From CAVEFW01 sp963643505 (lineage in GTDB: Bacteria; Actinomycetota; Coriobacteriia; Coriobacteriales; Eggerthellaceae), in contig CAVIKF010000002.1 of NCBI GenBank assembly GCA_963643505.1, forward strand, positions 217,655-281,654: a stretch of 64,000 bases of DNA, written 5' to 3'. Positions 32,080-39,761 of this stretch are shown here, in pieces. The first letter of the stretch is position 1. Every line of letters begins with the position of its first letter. Both the position numbers and the translations under genes were made by a program. Below the pieces are notes generated by a model. That model saw only the letters and a program-made list of their open reading frames with translations, was not told where the DNA came from and did no database searches.

Positions 32080-33107
32080 ATCAGTGCTCCAAAAGGTTTT
32101 GCATCGTCAAGAGGTTCGGCAAGTTCTTTTCGTGGCGGTGCGGTGAACTCGAGGGTTGCGTTTAGGTGAGGAGGTCTCTCCTCGGGGCAAACGTCGGACA
32201 AGACCGGGGTCGCTTCTTCCTCGGGGCCCTCCAAAAGCACAGGTTTGGCGTTTGACTCCTCGCTGTCGGCGCGGGCCTGTTCCTCCCCTTGTTTCTCGAG
32301 TTTATTCTTCATGTAGTGGTTGTATTTGACCCACACGCCGCTGTAAAGAACATTGCGTAGCAAATTGATGTCCTCGACGAGGGGAAGCTTCTCAAATATC
32401 TCGGTCACGTTGCCCATGTACATCAACAGGAGGGTGTGGAGTTCCTCGTCGGTCCACTCCCTCAGGACAAACGGGTTGTATGAGCCCTTGGCCTGGTCCT
32501 TTTTCAAATCGACAGCGGCGTCCATCATGTAGATGAAGCGTCCGAGTTGTGCTCCCATCATGCGCAAAGGGTTTTCCCAGATGTCGGGCTCCATCACAAA
32601 CATCTCGCCCATGATTTGACCAAACAGATTTGCTGCGGCGTCGGGATTGTCCTTGTCGTCTCGCTCGACCTCGGCTATGGCGCTCATGCCTGCCTCTAAG
32701 GCTGCACACTGGCGTGGCCACTTCTCGGCCACCTCGCGATAGCGTTTGCGGAGGACAAGGGCGAACGCCCGAGCGGACACACTGTGGTCGTCGTTCCAAT
32801 CATCGGTGCATTTGTGGTAGGCCAGGGCGACCGTCATGTCCGCCGCATAGTCGATATACTTATTGCTTGTCCAGACATGTTTTTTCATGGGGTGCATGAC
32901 GCAGCGCGTTTGGAATTTCGTCTCCTCGGGCTCATACAGGGACATGAGCAAGAGCGCTAAGAAGGTGAGGTCGTGGTTGAGGGCCATGCGCGTTTGTTGG
33001 CCGCATCGCTTCCCCAACGCATGACACAACCCACAATAGGCTTCTTGGTAACGATCCCTCTCTTCTTGGGTCAATTCCTCGTTGTTGGTGACGACAAATC
33101 CAAACAT
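32076..33107 (-). CDS. DUF5685 family protein
   Basis: Function unknown. The 343-aa protein begins MFGFVVTNNEELTQEERDRY and has AYCGLCHALGKRCGQQTRM (Cys pair, about 24-42), NHDLTFLALLLMSLYEPEE, and a later metal-binding-like pattern (CVMHPMKKH, HKCTDDWNDD). The all-helical middle includes MDAAVDLKKDQAKGSYNP, and the C-terminus is disordered and acidic/Pro-rich. I assign it to DUF5685, which I recall as typically co-encoded with a J-protein and Hsp70. Here it overlaps the J-protein start and follows marR by 2 bp, so it is probably a client or adaptor of the chaperone pair; this is inference. Confidence 0.8.
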   Translation of the reverse strand: MFGFVVTNNEELTQEERDRYQEAYCGLCHALGKRCGQQTRMALNHDLTFLALLLMSLYEPEETKFQTRCVMHPMKKHVWTSNKYIDYAADMTVALAYHKCTDDWNDDHSVSARAFALVLRKRYREVAEKWPRQCAALEAGMSAIAEVERDDKDNPDAAANLFGQIMGEMFVMEPDIWENPLRMMGAQLGRFIYMMDAAVDLKKDQAKGSYNPFVLREWTDEELHTLLLMYMGNVTEIFEKLPLVEDINLLRNVLYSGVWVKYNHYMKNKLEKQGEEQARADSEESNAKPVLLEGPEEEATPVLSDVCPEERPPHLNATLEFTAPPRKELAEPLDDAKPFGALI

Positions 33108-33109
33108 GG

Positions 33110-33556
33110 CTATCTCATCCTCTCGGTTCCGGTACGCAGAGTATGCATGCCTTCGATAAGAGTGGCGACGGTGTCGTCGGGGATTTCGCGGAACGTGGTG
33201 CTGAACACACGTTTGATCTGGTCGTTGACCTCGTCATATACGCGGGACCCATGCTCTGTGATAGCCAATGTGAACGAGCGGCGATCGTTGGGGCTTTGGA
33301 TGCGTTTAACGAGACCTTGGCGTTCCATCTTCTTGCTTAAGATTGCGAAATTGGTGCGTTGTACGCCGATGCGGTCGCAGATTTGGGTGATGTGTTGGGC
33401 GGGGTTCTCGTGGAGTTCGATCAACACATACATTTGCTGTACCGTGATGCCCGCCTTGCGGCACAGGGGGGCCAATTGGGAATGCGTGATGCTGGCCATG
33501 TCACGGCACGCCAGCAAGAGCTCACGGCAAATCTGGGTGTATTGCTCGGGGGTCAT
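33110..33556 (-). CDS. MarR family transcriptional regulator
   Basis: Winged-helix repressor, probably dimeric, acting on its own operon. The 148-aa protein shows the MarR pattern: helical N-terminus, AGITVQQMYVLIELHEN, helix-turn-helix HITQICDRIGVQRTNFAILSKKMERQGLV (split by conserved positions, about 55-85) and the wing RIQSPNDRRSFTLAITEHG (about 85-103). It precedes DUF5685, the J-protein and Hsp70 in one run and follows the zinc-ribbon gene (9-bp gap). A palindrome upstream of that gene (34017-34037) is the likely operator. The ligand is unknown. Confidence 0.92.
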   Translation of the reverse strand: MTPEQYTQICRELLLACRDMASITHSQLAPLCRKAGITVQQMYVLIELHENPAQHITQICDRIGVQRTNFAILSKKMERQGLVKRIQSPNDRRSFTLAITEHGSRVYDEVNDQIKRVFSTTFREIPDDTVATLIEGMHTLRTGTERMR

Positions 33557-33565
33557 GGGGTCCTC

Positions 33566-33982
33566 TTATGTGGTGTGGTCATGCGCCTTGTGGCATTTCG
33601 GGCACGTCGCGCGGATCTTGCCCTTGCCTTTGGGGACCGAATAGACGGTTTTGCATTCAGGACAGGTGAAATAGCAGGTGGTCTTGCGGTTTTTGAACTT
33701 CTTGTACTGCAATTCCACCCATCTTGTCGGTCCTGCGACCTTTGCGGAGAAGGACTCGTTCTCGCGGCGGCGCGCGGAAACGTTTTTCGAGTAGCAACGG
33801 AAAAGGGCGTACGCCAACGGGACGAGGGCCAAAGTGTTGATAAGTCCGTTGTTGATGAGAAACGCGACGACGATCATGACGATTGCGAGACCCAAGCTCC
33901 AATTCGCCATCGTGTCCATGCCGTTGCGTCCGCGCATGCTGTTGGCGATGTTGTAGCTTAGACGCGTGAACCATTCTCTCAT
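33566..33982 (-). CDS. Small membrane protein with C-terminal zinc ribbon
   Basis: Function unknown. The 138-aa protein has two closely spaced hydrophobic segments (about 27-60: MANWSLGLAIVMIVVAFLI and NTLALVPLAYALFRCY). A basic stretch and a C-terminal zinc ribbon follow, with CPECKTVYSVPKGKGKIRAT then CPKCHKAHDH (about 106-134). It is probably an inner-membrane hairpin with the ribbon in the cytosol. It is the first gene of the run zinc-ribbon / marR / DUF5685 / J-protein / dnaK, suggesting a chaperone module that acts at the membrane; that reading is inference. Confidence 0.75.
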   Translation of the reverse strand: MREWFTRLSYNIANSMRGRNGMDTMANWSLGLAIVMIVVAFLINNGLINTLALVPLAYALFRCYSKNVSARRRENESFSAKVAGPTRWVELQYKKFKNRKTTCYFTCPECKTVYSVPKGKGKIRATCPKCHKAHDHTT

Positions 33983-34016
33983 AGGTGCTGCTCCGACTTG
34001 TGTGCTGAAAAATACT

Positions 34017-34037
34017 TATAATTTAAGACTAATTATA
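34017..34037. promoter_or_regulatory. Palindromic operator candidate (MarR) over a -10 element
   Basis: A perfect inverted repeat, TATAATT-N7-AATTATA. On the minus strand it contains TATAAT, a -10 candidate for the chaperone operon, about 35 bp upstream of the first ATG. Its size, AT-richness and overlap with a promoter are typical of MarR sites. Confidence 0.55.
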
Positions 34038-34137
34038 CGAAGCAATGCTTAAAGGTCGCTGAAAGTGACAACGTTTCATAGCTTCTTCAATTTGGGGCGA
34101 AGGATCCGTGTGTTGGACGAACGAAGACAGGGCCACT

Positions 34138-34166
34138 TTGCTCGTAATGCAAAAATGAGAGACAAT
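34138..34166 (+). promoter_or_regulatory. Putative promoter of the Rrf2 regulator gene
   Basis: TTGCTC (34138-34143), a 17-bp spacer and GACAAT (34161-34166) lie about 50 bp before the ATG at 34218. Confidence 0.5.
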
Positions 34167-34217
34167 AGGGAAGACAAAAACCCGCATTGTTGATGCAAAG
34201 ACCGAGAAGGGAACCGT

Positions 34218-34643
34218 ATGCTCGTTTCAACAAAGGGGCGCTATGCTTTGAGATTGATGATGGAGGTAGCTTCCAAATCGGACAACCGACCTGTTTCCAT
34301 CAAAGAGGTGTCGAAGACCCAAGACCTCCCCGCAAAGTACCTCGAGCAATTGGTTCGGCCCCTCACGAAGGCCAAGATCCTCAAAAGCGTACGTGGGCAA
34401 CATGGCGGTTATATCCTTGCTCGCCCGGCGTCTGAGATCTCGGTTGGAGAGATTATCAGGGCGTCTGAGGGGGATGTCGCTCCAGTCTATTGCCTCGAGA
34501 CCAATGCCGAAACATGTCCACGACGCGCCTTTTGCACCACGCTGTCTTTCTGGGAAGGTCTCGACAACGTTATCAACGACTACCTTGATTCGTATACCCT
34601 CGAGCGTCTCCGTAGCGCCGACCTGCCTTGTGGCGAGAAGTAG
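34218..34643 (+). CDS. Rrf2 family (IscR-like) Fe-S transcriptional regulator
   Basis: Winged-helix regulator that probably senses Fe-S status or redox. The 141-aa protein begins MLVSTKGRYALRLMMEVA. Its helix-turn-helix region is PVSIKEVSKTQDLPAKYLEQLV (blocks, about 25-47), the wing is VRGQHGGYILARP, and three cysteines (CLETNAETCPRRAFC, about 92-106) match the cluster ligands of IscR-type members. AAGGGAACC precedes the ATG. It is divergent from the chaperone operon. No isc or suf genes are nearby, so its targets lie outside the window. Confidence 0.92.
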   Translation: MLVSTKGRYALRLMMEVASKSDNRPVSIKEVSKTQDLPAKYLEQLVRPLTKAKILKSVRGQHGGYILARPASEISVGEIIRASEGDVAPVYCLETNAETCPRRAFCTTLSFWEGLDNVINDYLDSYTLERLRSADLPCGEK

Positions 34644-34668
34644 GAATCGCAGCAGAAAAACCTTGGGC

Positions 34669-34729
34669 CCCCGGCTGCTTGGCGGCAACGGGCAAATGGT
34701 CCCCGGCTGCTTGGCGGCAACGGGCAAAT
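34669..34729. repeat. 32-bp tandem duplication downstream of the Rrf2 gene
   Basis: Two adjacent copies of a 32-bp unit beginning ccccggctgcttggcggc and continuing aacgggcaaat. The first 29 bases are identical. It lies between the Rrf2 stop and tRNA-Leu. Confidence 0.9.
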
Positions 34730-34811
34730 TTCTTGAAAATCTCTCTTGATAAGCGGGCAAAACCCCGTTAAAGTGTTTCTTTGCCTGTTGCGAAAAGCGA
34801 CGAAGCACCAT

Positions 34812-34898
34812 GCGGGTGTGGCGGAATTGGCAGACGCGTACGGTTCAGGTCCGTATGGGGGCAACCCCGTGAAGGTTCAAGTCCTTTCACCCGCACCA
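34812..34898 (+). tRNA. tRNA-Leu (anticodon CAG)
   Basis: Class II tRNA. Acceptor GCGGGTG pairs with CACCCGC, anticodon stem TACGG/CCGTA encloses TTCAGGT (anticodon CAG), the variable arm is long, and the T-loop is GTTCAAGTC. CCA is encoded. Confidence 0.97.
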
Positions 34899-34910
34899 TT
34901 TAACAACACG

Positions 34911-34940
34911 AGTCGCCGTCCGGCGGCTTTTCTTGTTTTA
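34911..34940 (+). terminator. Terminator of tRNA-Leu
   Basis: The stem AGTCGCCG / CGGCGGCT (one wobble) is followed by TTTCTTGTTTTA. Confidence 0.8.
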
Positions 34941-35168
34941 GGGGCGATGTTTTGGGGTTGATAGGACTTGGCCGTTTGGGCAATGGGACGAGAACAACGC
35001 GACGAGGACGTCGCCTTTGCTGTTGGCTTTTGTGCGCTGGTTTTGCCCAACGGGCGGGCAAAGCTCAAAGCCCTTCTCGCTTTTTTGCGCAATGGCGGGC
35101 AAGCCCCGAGGCTCTCCTTGCTTTTCTAGTAGAATCATTCCATCAAGAAGGTGAACGAAAGGGTTGGC

Positions 35169-37361
35169 ATGGGCATTCGGTTTGGCGCCGCAAAGGCAAC
35201 AGGCTCCCTCTTGACGTGGGGTTTGCGAGACGTGTTGCACAAAAACGGTCGCAACACCCCAGGAAAAATCGCGCTTTATGTGGACCCAGACCTCATCGGC
35301 CACCTCTCTTCCAAGGTTAAGCATTCGGTTTGCGTCGTGGGCACAAACGGTAAGACCACGGTGAACAATCTCATTGCCGACGTGCTTGAGGCTGCGGGCA
35401 AGACGGTCGTCTGCAATCGTGACGGCGCAAACCTTGACAGCGGTGTCGCCACAGCTCTCTTGCAGGGAAAGCCCGCGGATTGGGGCGTGTTTGAAAGCGA
35501 TGAGCTTTGGCTGGTGAAGACTCTCCCCCAGTTGCAGTCCGACTACGTCCTGCTTTTGAATCTCTTCCGCGACCAACTCGATCGTTGCGGCGAGATCGAC
35601 CATATCCAAACCGTCGTCGCCGATGCGTTGCGCAAGAGCCCAAACTCCACCCTCATCTATAACGGTGATGACCCCCTGTGTGCCATCATCGCGGAGAAGG
35701 TCGACAATCCCAAGATCGCGTTCGGCATAGAGGAAGACTTGCATCTGCCGCAAAACACGGTAAGCGACGCCCAGATGTGCCAGCTGTGCGAGGGCATCAT
35801 GGATTACGGGTGGCGCCAATATGGCCAGCTTGGGACCTACTCGTGCCCGAATTGCCATTTCAAGCGCCCTGTCATCGACTTCTCGGTCACCAATGTGAAC
35901 ATCGGAGAGGAAGGCTGTTCGTTTTCGTTGACGGGAACTGGCAAAGAGGGAGCGGGCAAAGAGGGCTCTTGGACGTTGAGGTCTGCGGTGGGCGCTGCGT
36001 ACATGGTGTACAACCTTGCGGCGGTCGGAGCTCTCGCCCGCCTTGCCGGATGTGGGCAGGAGGTGACGCAACGCTCCATCGACGCCTTCGCACCGAATAA
36101 CGGCCGCTTGCAAAAGCTTGTGATCGACGGTCACGACACGCTGCTCAACCTTGCAAAAAACCCCACGGGTTTCAACCAAAACCTCAAGCTGGTGACCCAA
36201 GGCGAGGGTCCTCGCGTCGTTGCCTTTTTCATCAATGACAGGGAAGCTGACGGCCACGACATATCTTGGTTGTGGGATATCGATTTCGAGGAGCTTGCTG
36301 CCAAGGAGGACCTGGCGGTCTTCGCTGGTGGCATGCGCGCCAACGACATGCAGGTTCGTTTGCGCTATGCGGGCATCGATGCGGATATCGTGGACAACGC
36401 CTCTGAGCTGTTCGAGAAGACGAAAGGTCTCCCCGCGAACGCACGAGTCTACCTCATTGCGAACTATACGGCCCTGCCTGAGGTCAAGGCGGACCTCGAA
36501 CGCCTTGCGGCCGCAAGCGTCGGGATCGCGGCGACAAACGAGGGCAAGCCTTGCAACTTGTCGGCTACGATTCCTGTTTCAAAACCCGCGGACCAACCCC
36601 CCGTCGTCATTGCGCACATGTTTCCCGACCTGCTTAACCTCTATGGCGACGGCGGAAATGTCACCGTCCTCCAACGCCGCCTCCAATGGCGTGGCATCCC
36701 TGTCGAGGTTCGCGCGGTGCCCCATGGTCAACGCGTCGACCTGTCTGGGGTTGACTTGGTGTTTCTCGGCGGTGGACCCGATCGAGAACAGCGTATGGCC
36801 TCGGTCGACCTTGTCGAAATTGCCGATGACCTGCGTGAATACGTGGAGGAAGGCGGTCCCCTGCTTTCCATTTGCGGAGGTTACCAAATCCTTGGTACGA
36901 CGTGGCTTCTCGGTGACGAGGAGATTCCGGGTCTCGGCATCCTCGGCATTCGCACCGGTCGCGTCGAGGGTGGCTCCACCAATCGTCTCATAGACAACAT
37001 AGCCCTCTCCTCTGTCGTCGCGACCAATCCCGTCGTCGGCTTTGAGAACCATGCCGGTCGAACCTACCTCGAGGAGGAAGCGTCGCCTTTCGGCCGCGTG
37101 ATCAGCAATGTGGGCCATGGTAACAACGACAACGACAAAACAGATGGCGTCCTTTACAAGAACGTGATCGGTACCTACCTGCATGGGCCGCTTTTGGGCA
37201 AGAACCCTGAGGTGGCGGATTTCCTGTTGCAAAAGGCCCTCGATCGGTGCGGCAGGCGTAACGGTGTCGACCTGGGAGAGCTTGGGCATCTTGACGACCG
37301 TGTCGAGTTGGCGGCTAATCGCGTGATGGCAGAGCGCCTCCGTGCCCGACCTTCTCGCTAG
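35169..37361 (+). CDS. murT-gatD: Fused lipid II isoglutaminyl synthase MurT-GatD
   Basis: Amidates the alpha-carboxyl of D-Glu in lipid II, using glutamine-derived ammonia. The protein has about 730 aa. The N-terminal Mur-ligase part (1-450) has GTNGKTTVNNL (about 57-67), ESDELWLVKTLPQ (about 112-124) and the MurT zinc ribbon CQLC ... CPNC (about 202-232). Its DUF1727-type C-terminal domain includes FINDREADGHDISWLWDIDFE (blocks, about 352-372). The GatD part (about 480-720) is a class I amidotransferase with HMFPDLLNLYGDGGN, the nucleophile Cys in LSICGGYQ (about 572) and His in GTYLHGPLLGKNP (about 678). These are normally two genes. Start: ATG 35169 after AAAGGG; a GTG six codons upstream is less likely. 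Confidence 0.93.
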   Translation: MGIRFGAAKATGSLLTWGLRDVLHKNGRNTPGKIALYVDPDLIGHLSSKVKHSVCVVGTNGKTTVNNLIADVLEAAGKTVVCNRDGANLDSGVATALLQGKPADWGVFESDELWLVKTLPQLQSDYVLLLNLFRDQLDRCGEIDHIQTVVADALRKSPNSTLIYNGDDPLCAIIAEKVDNPKIAFGIEEDLHLPQNTVSDAQMCQLCEGIMDYGWRQYGQLGTYSCPNCHFKRPVIDFSVTNVNIGEEGCSFSLTGTGKEGAGKEGSWTLRSAVGAAYMVYNLAAVGALARLAGCGQEVTQRSIDAFAPNNGRLQKLVIDGHDTLLNLAKNPTGFNQNLKLVTQGEGPRVVAFFINDREADGHDISWLWDIDFEELAAKEDLAVFAGGMRANDMQVRLRYAGIDADIVDNASELFEKTKGLPANARVYLIANYTALPEVKADLERLAAASVGIAATNEGKPCNLSATIPVSKPADQPPVVIAHMFPDLLNLYGDGGNVTVLQRRLQWRGIPVEVRAVPHGQRVDLSGVDLVFLGGGPDREQRMASVDLVEIADDLREYVEEGGPLLSICGGYQILGTTWLLGDEEIPGLGILGIRTGRVEGGSTNRLIDNIALSSVVATNPVVGFENHAGRTYLEEEASPFGRVISNVGHGNNDNDKTDGVLYKNVIGTYLHGPLLGKNPEVADFLLQKALDRCGRRNGVDLGELGHLDDRVELAANRVMAERLRARPSR

Positions 37362-37508
37362 AGACGCCTTTCAACCTCGTTGTGGGGAGGGATCGGCTTT
37401 AACGCTTCCTATGCCGACCCCTCGCTCAAGATTTCCCCTAAAAGACGAAAACATCGAGCTCGAAACCTCGTCCGTCGTGACGTTGTTTTCATTCGCTCTC
37501 GGGTTGGT

Positions 37509-38531
37509 CTACCTACCGGGTCCGAAGATTTTGTGCCCTTCCACCTCGGTGTTGCCTTGGGCCCAATCGAGATGCTTCTTCATGGGTGGACTCTTGATCA
37601 TGCTTTTGAACACCTTGCAGCTTTCGAGCAGCTCGCCCAAAAGCTCTTCAGTGGTTCCTGTGTAGCGCTCGTTAATGTACTTGCGGAATACGCTGTAGAG
37701 CTCGTAGCGGGTGTGCTTTGACAGGGACGGATCCTGCTCCACAAGCCAACAGCGCAAAGCCGCGTTGAAGTTGGTCTGGTCGCGGTCGTCGGCAAACAGG
37801 GCCTCAAGGGGTTCCCAATATGTCTCGAGCAAACGCTCCTGCGTAGCATCGTCGTTGCCGTAAAACAATTTGTTGCGTAGCAGGTCGCTTGTTGCCAAGG
37901 ACATGCCCTTGGAGTTGATTCCCTCGAAGATGAGCTGGGGGTTGTCCTCGCTCTCAAGTTTGATGATGATAGCGAACAGGTTGTTGAGGCCGCAGACGAG
38001 CTCGTCGAGGTCGGTCCCGTCAGCAATCTTGTCCGCAAAGAAATGATAGTTGTCGACAACGCTCTTGGAAATCTTGTAGTTTTCCGGCATCTCCGTCTTC
38101 TCGAGAATGGCCTCAAGAGTCTCCCTGTCGGCCGGGGCCGCGATAAATTTCGCGATGCGCCCCTCCTCCCCCGCAAGATAGAGGAAGCGGTTGTCGATAT
38201 CGTCGACGGCAAGCCCGCCGGCTGTGGTCTTGGTTTTTGTCAGAAGGTCACGCAAGGCGACGAGCAGGAGGTACATGGTCGTAGTTCGTTGTTGGCCATC
38301 GACAATGTTGTAAATCTTGTCGAAAGGGTTTGCGCCCCGTACCTGCTCTTGGGTGTAGACGATGCTGCCGATGAAGTGGTCTTCGCCGCTTCGACCGGCG
38401 TTAAGGATGTCTTCGAGCAATTCCTCGCACTGCCAGGTGCCCCACGTGTAGACGCGTTGGAATACGGGAATCTTCATCTTGGTGCGGGGCGTTCCCAAAA
38501 AGTCGAGATATGTCGCTTGCTCGGTCTGCAC
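37509..38531 (-). CDS. DUF262 (GmrSD/ParB-like) protein without a DUF1524 nuclease domain, copy A
   Basis: Resembles the N-terminal half of GmrSD type IV restriction enzymes and related DUF262 proteins. The 340-aa protein has KIPVFQRVYTWGTWQCEEL (about 19-37), NIVDGQQRTTTMYLLL (about 74-89, the nucleotide-handling DGQQR motif) and LIFEGINSKGMSLATSDLLRN (split, about 199-219). It stops soon after residues corresponding to the end of the DUF262 region (ending HLDWAQGNTE ... FGPGR). The C-terminal HNH-type DUF1524 domain of full-length members is absent, and no frameshifted remnant is seen downstream. GTG start with GAGGAGGG upstream. It is divergent from a paralogue (144-bp gap). The role may be defensive or regulatory. 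Confidence 0.85.
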   Translation of the reverse strand: MQTEQATYLDFLGTPRTKMKIPVFQRVYTWGTWQCEELLEDILNAGRSGEDHFIGSIVYTQEQVRGANPFDKIYNIVDGQQRTTTMYLLLVALRDLLTKTKTTAGGLAVDDIDNRFLYLAGEEGRIAKFIAAPADRETLEAILEKTEMPENYKISKSVVDNYHFFADKIADGTDLDELVCGLNNLFAIIIKLESEDNPQLIFEGINSKGMSLATSDLLRNKLFYGNDDATQERLLETYWEPLEALFADDRDQTNFNAALRCWLVEQDPSLSKHTRYELYSVFRKYINERYTGTTEELLGELLESCKVFKSMIKSPPMKKHLDWAQGNTEVEGHKIFGPGR

Positions 38532-38636
38532 GGACCCTCCTCGTTGCCGCTTAGGTTACAAAGAGCAAGTATAACCAAGCGATGGGGCCAAGCGGCGGAG
38601 CTTTTCTTTCTCGCTTTCGTCGAACTGGCAGGGTTC

Positions 38637-38642
38637 TATAAT
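38637..38642 (+). promoter_or_regulatory. -10 box of DUF262 copy B in the divergent intergenic region
   Basis: A perfect TATAAT lies 34 bp before the GTG start at 38676. On the opposite strand TATACT (complement of 38568-38573) is a -10 candidate for copy A. No strong -35 is seen for either. Confidence 0.5.
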
Positions 38643-38675
38643 GGCGGCTGTGCTTTTTGATTAAGGAGGGGCCAC

Positions 38676-39698
38676 GTGCTCACGAAACAAGACAATCTGG
38701 TGGACTTCTTGGGACAAGAGGGCGTTCGGTTTACCATCCCGGTGTACCAACGCGCATATGCTTGGACCAAGCGTCAGTGCAAAGAGCTCCTCGACGACAT
38801 CATGCGTGCCGGGCAAATCGAGGCCAAGCACTTCTTGAGCATGATTTTGTTTCTTGAGGCCGAAACCGACGAGGAAGGCGTTCGCTGCCTTGACATCATC
38901 GACGGACAACAGCGTATTGCCACCTCCACCGTCATGCTGTGCGCCTTTGCCGATTGCCTGCGCAAGCGCGACGAGAAGACGTGTGGCCTTGGCGCCCAGG
39001 AGCTGACCGAGCGTTTCCTCGTGGCGGGCAAGGAGGATCCTACATGCAAGATCGCTCTTTTGGGGTTGGATGGCGCGACCCTTGATGCCCTTGTGTTGGG
39101 ACGACAGCTCCCCGCGAAGACCTCCTCGCGAATCATGGATAACTACCACTACTTCCAAGAGGTCATGAGTGCTGACGACTTTGACCTTGAGCGATTTTGG
39201 CGTGGTGTTGAGCAGCTCGTTGTTATTGATGCCGAGTTGGACAAAAACGACAAGGCCCAGGCGATTTTCGAGGGTTTGAACACCAAGGGCTTGCCCCTTA
39301 CCACGGCCGACCTCGTTCGCAATTATCTCCTTGTTGCCCAGGAAAGCGAAGAGCAACAACGTCTTTACGAGGAGTATTGGAATCCGATTGAGTTGATGTT
39401 TGGCGAGGACAAAGGCTCACTGAAGCTCAACGCCGGTATTCGTATGTGGCTCTCGATCCGTTTCCGCAAGATGCGCATCCACGACAAGAGCCAAACGTAT
39501 AACGCCTTCAAGGCCTATATGACCCAAGAGTACAACGGCACAACCGAAGAATTGCTTGACGAACTTCGCAGCTTTTGCCTCATGTGGGCAGAAAATTACA
39601 AGTTCAACGAGGTCAAAGAGTTTCGTTGCATGGATTGGGCCAAGAAGGGACAAAACAAGACGTTGCTTCCCGGATGGGGTCACCAAAGCGGTTTCTAG
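38676..39698 (+). CDS. DUF262 (GmrSD/ParB-like) protein without a DUF1524 nuclease domain, copy B
   Basis: Paralogue of the divergent gene, with the same length (340 aa) and clearly similar N-terminus. Motifs: FTIPVYQRAYAWTKRQCKEL (split, about 19-38), DIIDGQQRIATSTVML (about 72-87) and AIFEGLNTKGLPLTTADLVRN (split, about 195-215). Its C-terminus (CMDWAKKGQNKTLLPGWGHQ) is collinear with that of copy A (LDWAQGN...), so both appear to end at a natural boundary. No HNH or DUF1524 motif is present. GTG start with a strong AAGGAGGGG site. The two genes probably form one functional pair; function unknown. Confidence 0.85.
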   Translation: MLTKQDNLVDFLGQEGVRFTIPVYQRAYAWTKRQCKELLDDIMRAGQIEAKHFLSMILFLEAETDEEGVRCLDIIDGQQRIATSTVMLCAFADCLRKRDEKTCGLGAQELTERFLVAGKEDPTCKIALLGLDGATLDALVLGRQLPAKTSSRIMDNYHYFQEVMSADDFDLERFWRGVEQLVVIDAELDKNDKAQAIFEGLNTKGLPLTTADLVRNYLLVAQESEEQQRLYEEYWNPIELMFGEDKGSLKLNAGIRMWLSIRFRKMRIHDKSQTYNAFKAYMTQEYNGTTEELLDELRSFCLMWAENYKFNEVKEFRCMDWAKKGQNKTLLPGWGHQSGF

Positions 39699-39703
39699 GC
39701 TGC

Positions 39704-39761
39704 TTCTTGCTTGTGCGTTCCTGGTTGATCTGCCTGCTGTTTCTTGCTTGTGCGTTCCTGG
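39704..39761. repeat. 21-bp direct repeat (period 37) after DUF262 copy B
   Basis: ttcttgcttgtgcgttcctg followed by g occurs at 39704-39724 and again, identical, at 39741-39761, starting six bases after the gene's stop codon. Confidence 0.9.

Noticed and set aside
34669..34729. CRISPR-like repeat pair
   Set aside because: Only two units, directly adjacent with no spacers, and no cas genes anywhere in the window.
37362..37508. Remnant of a DUF1524 nuclease domain downstream of DUF262 copy A
   Set aside because: All three minus-strand frames were read; one stays open but shows no HNH or LEHxxPQ-like motif, so there is no support for a decayed domain.
38532..38675. Defence island around the DUF262 pair
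   Set aside because: The flanking genes (murT-gatD, LCP, queA) are housekeeping or envelope genes, and there is no integrase, transposase or other defence gene nearby.
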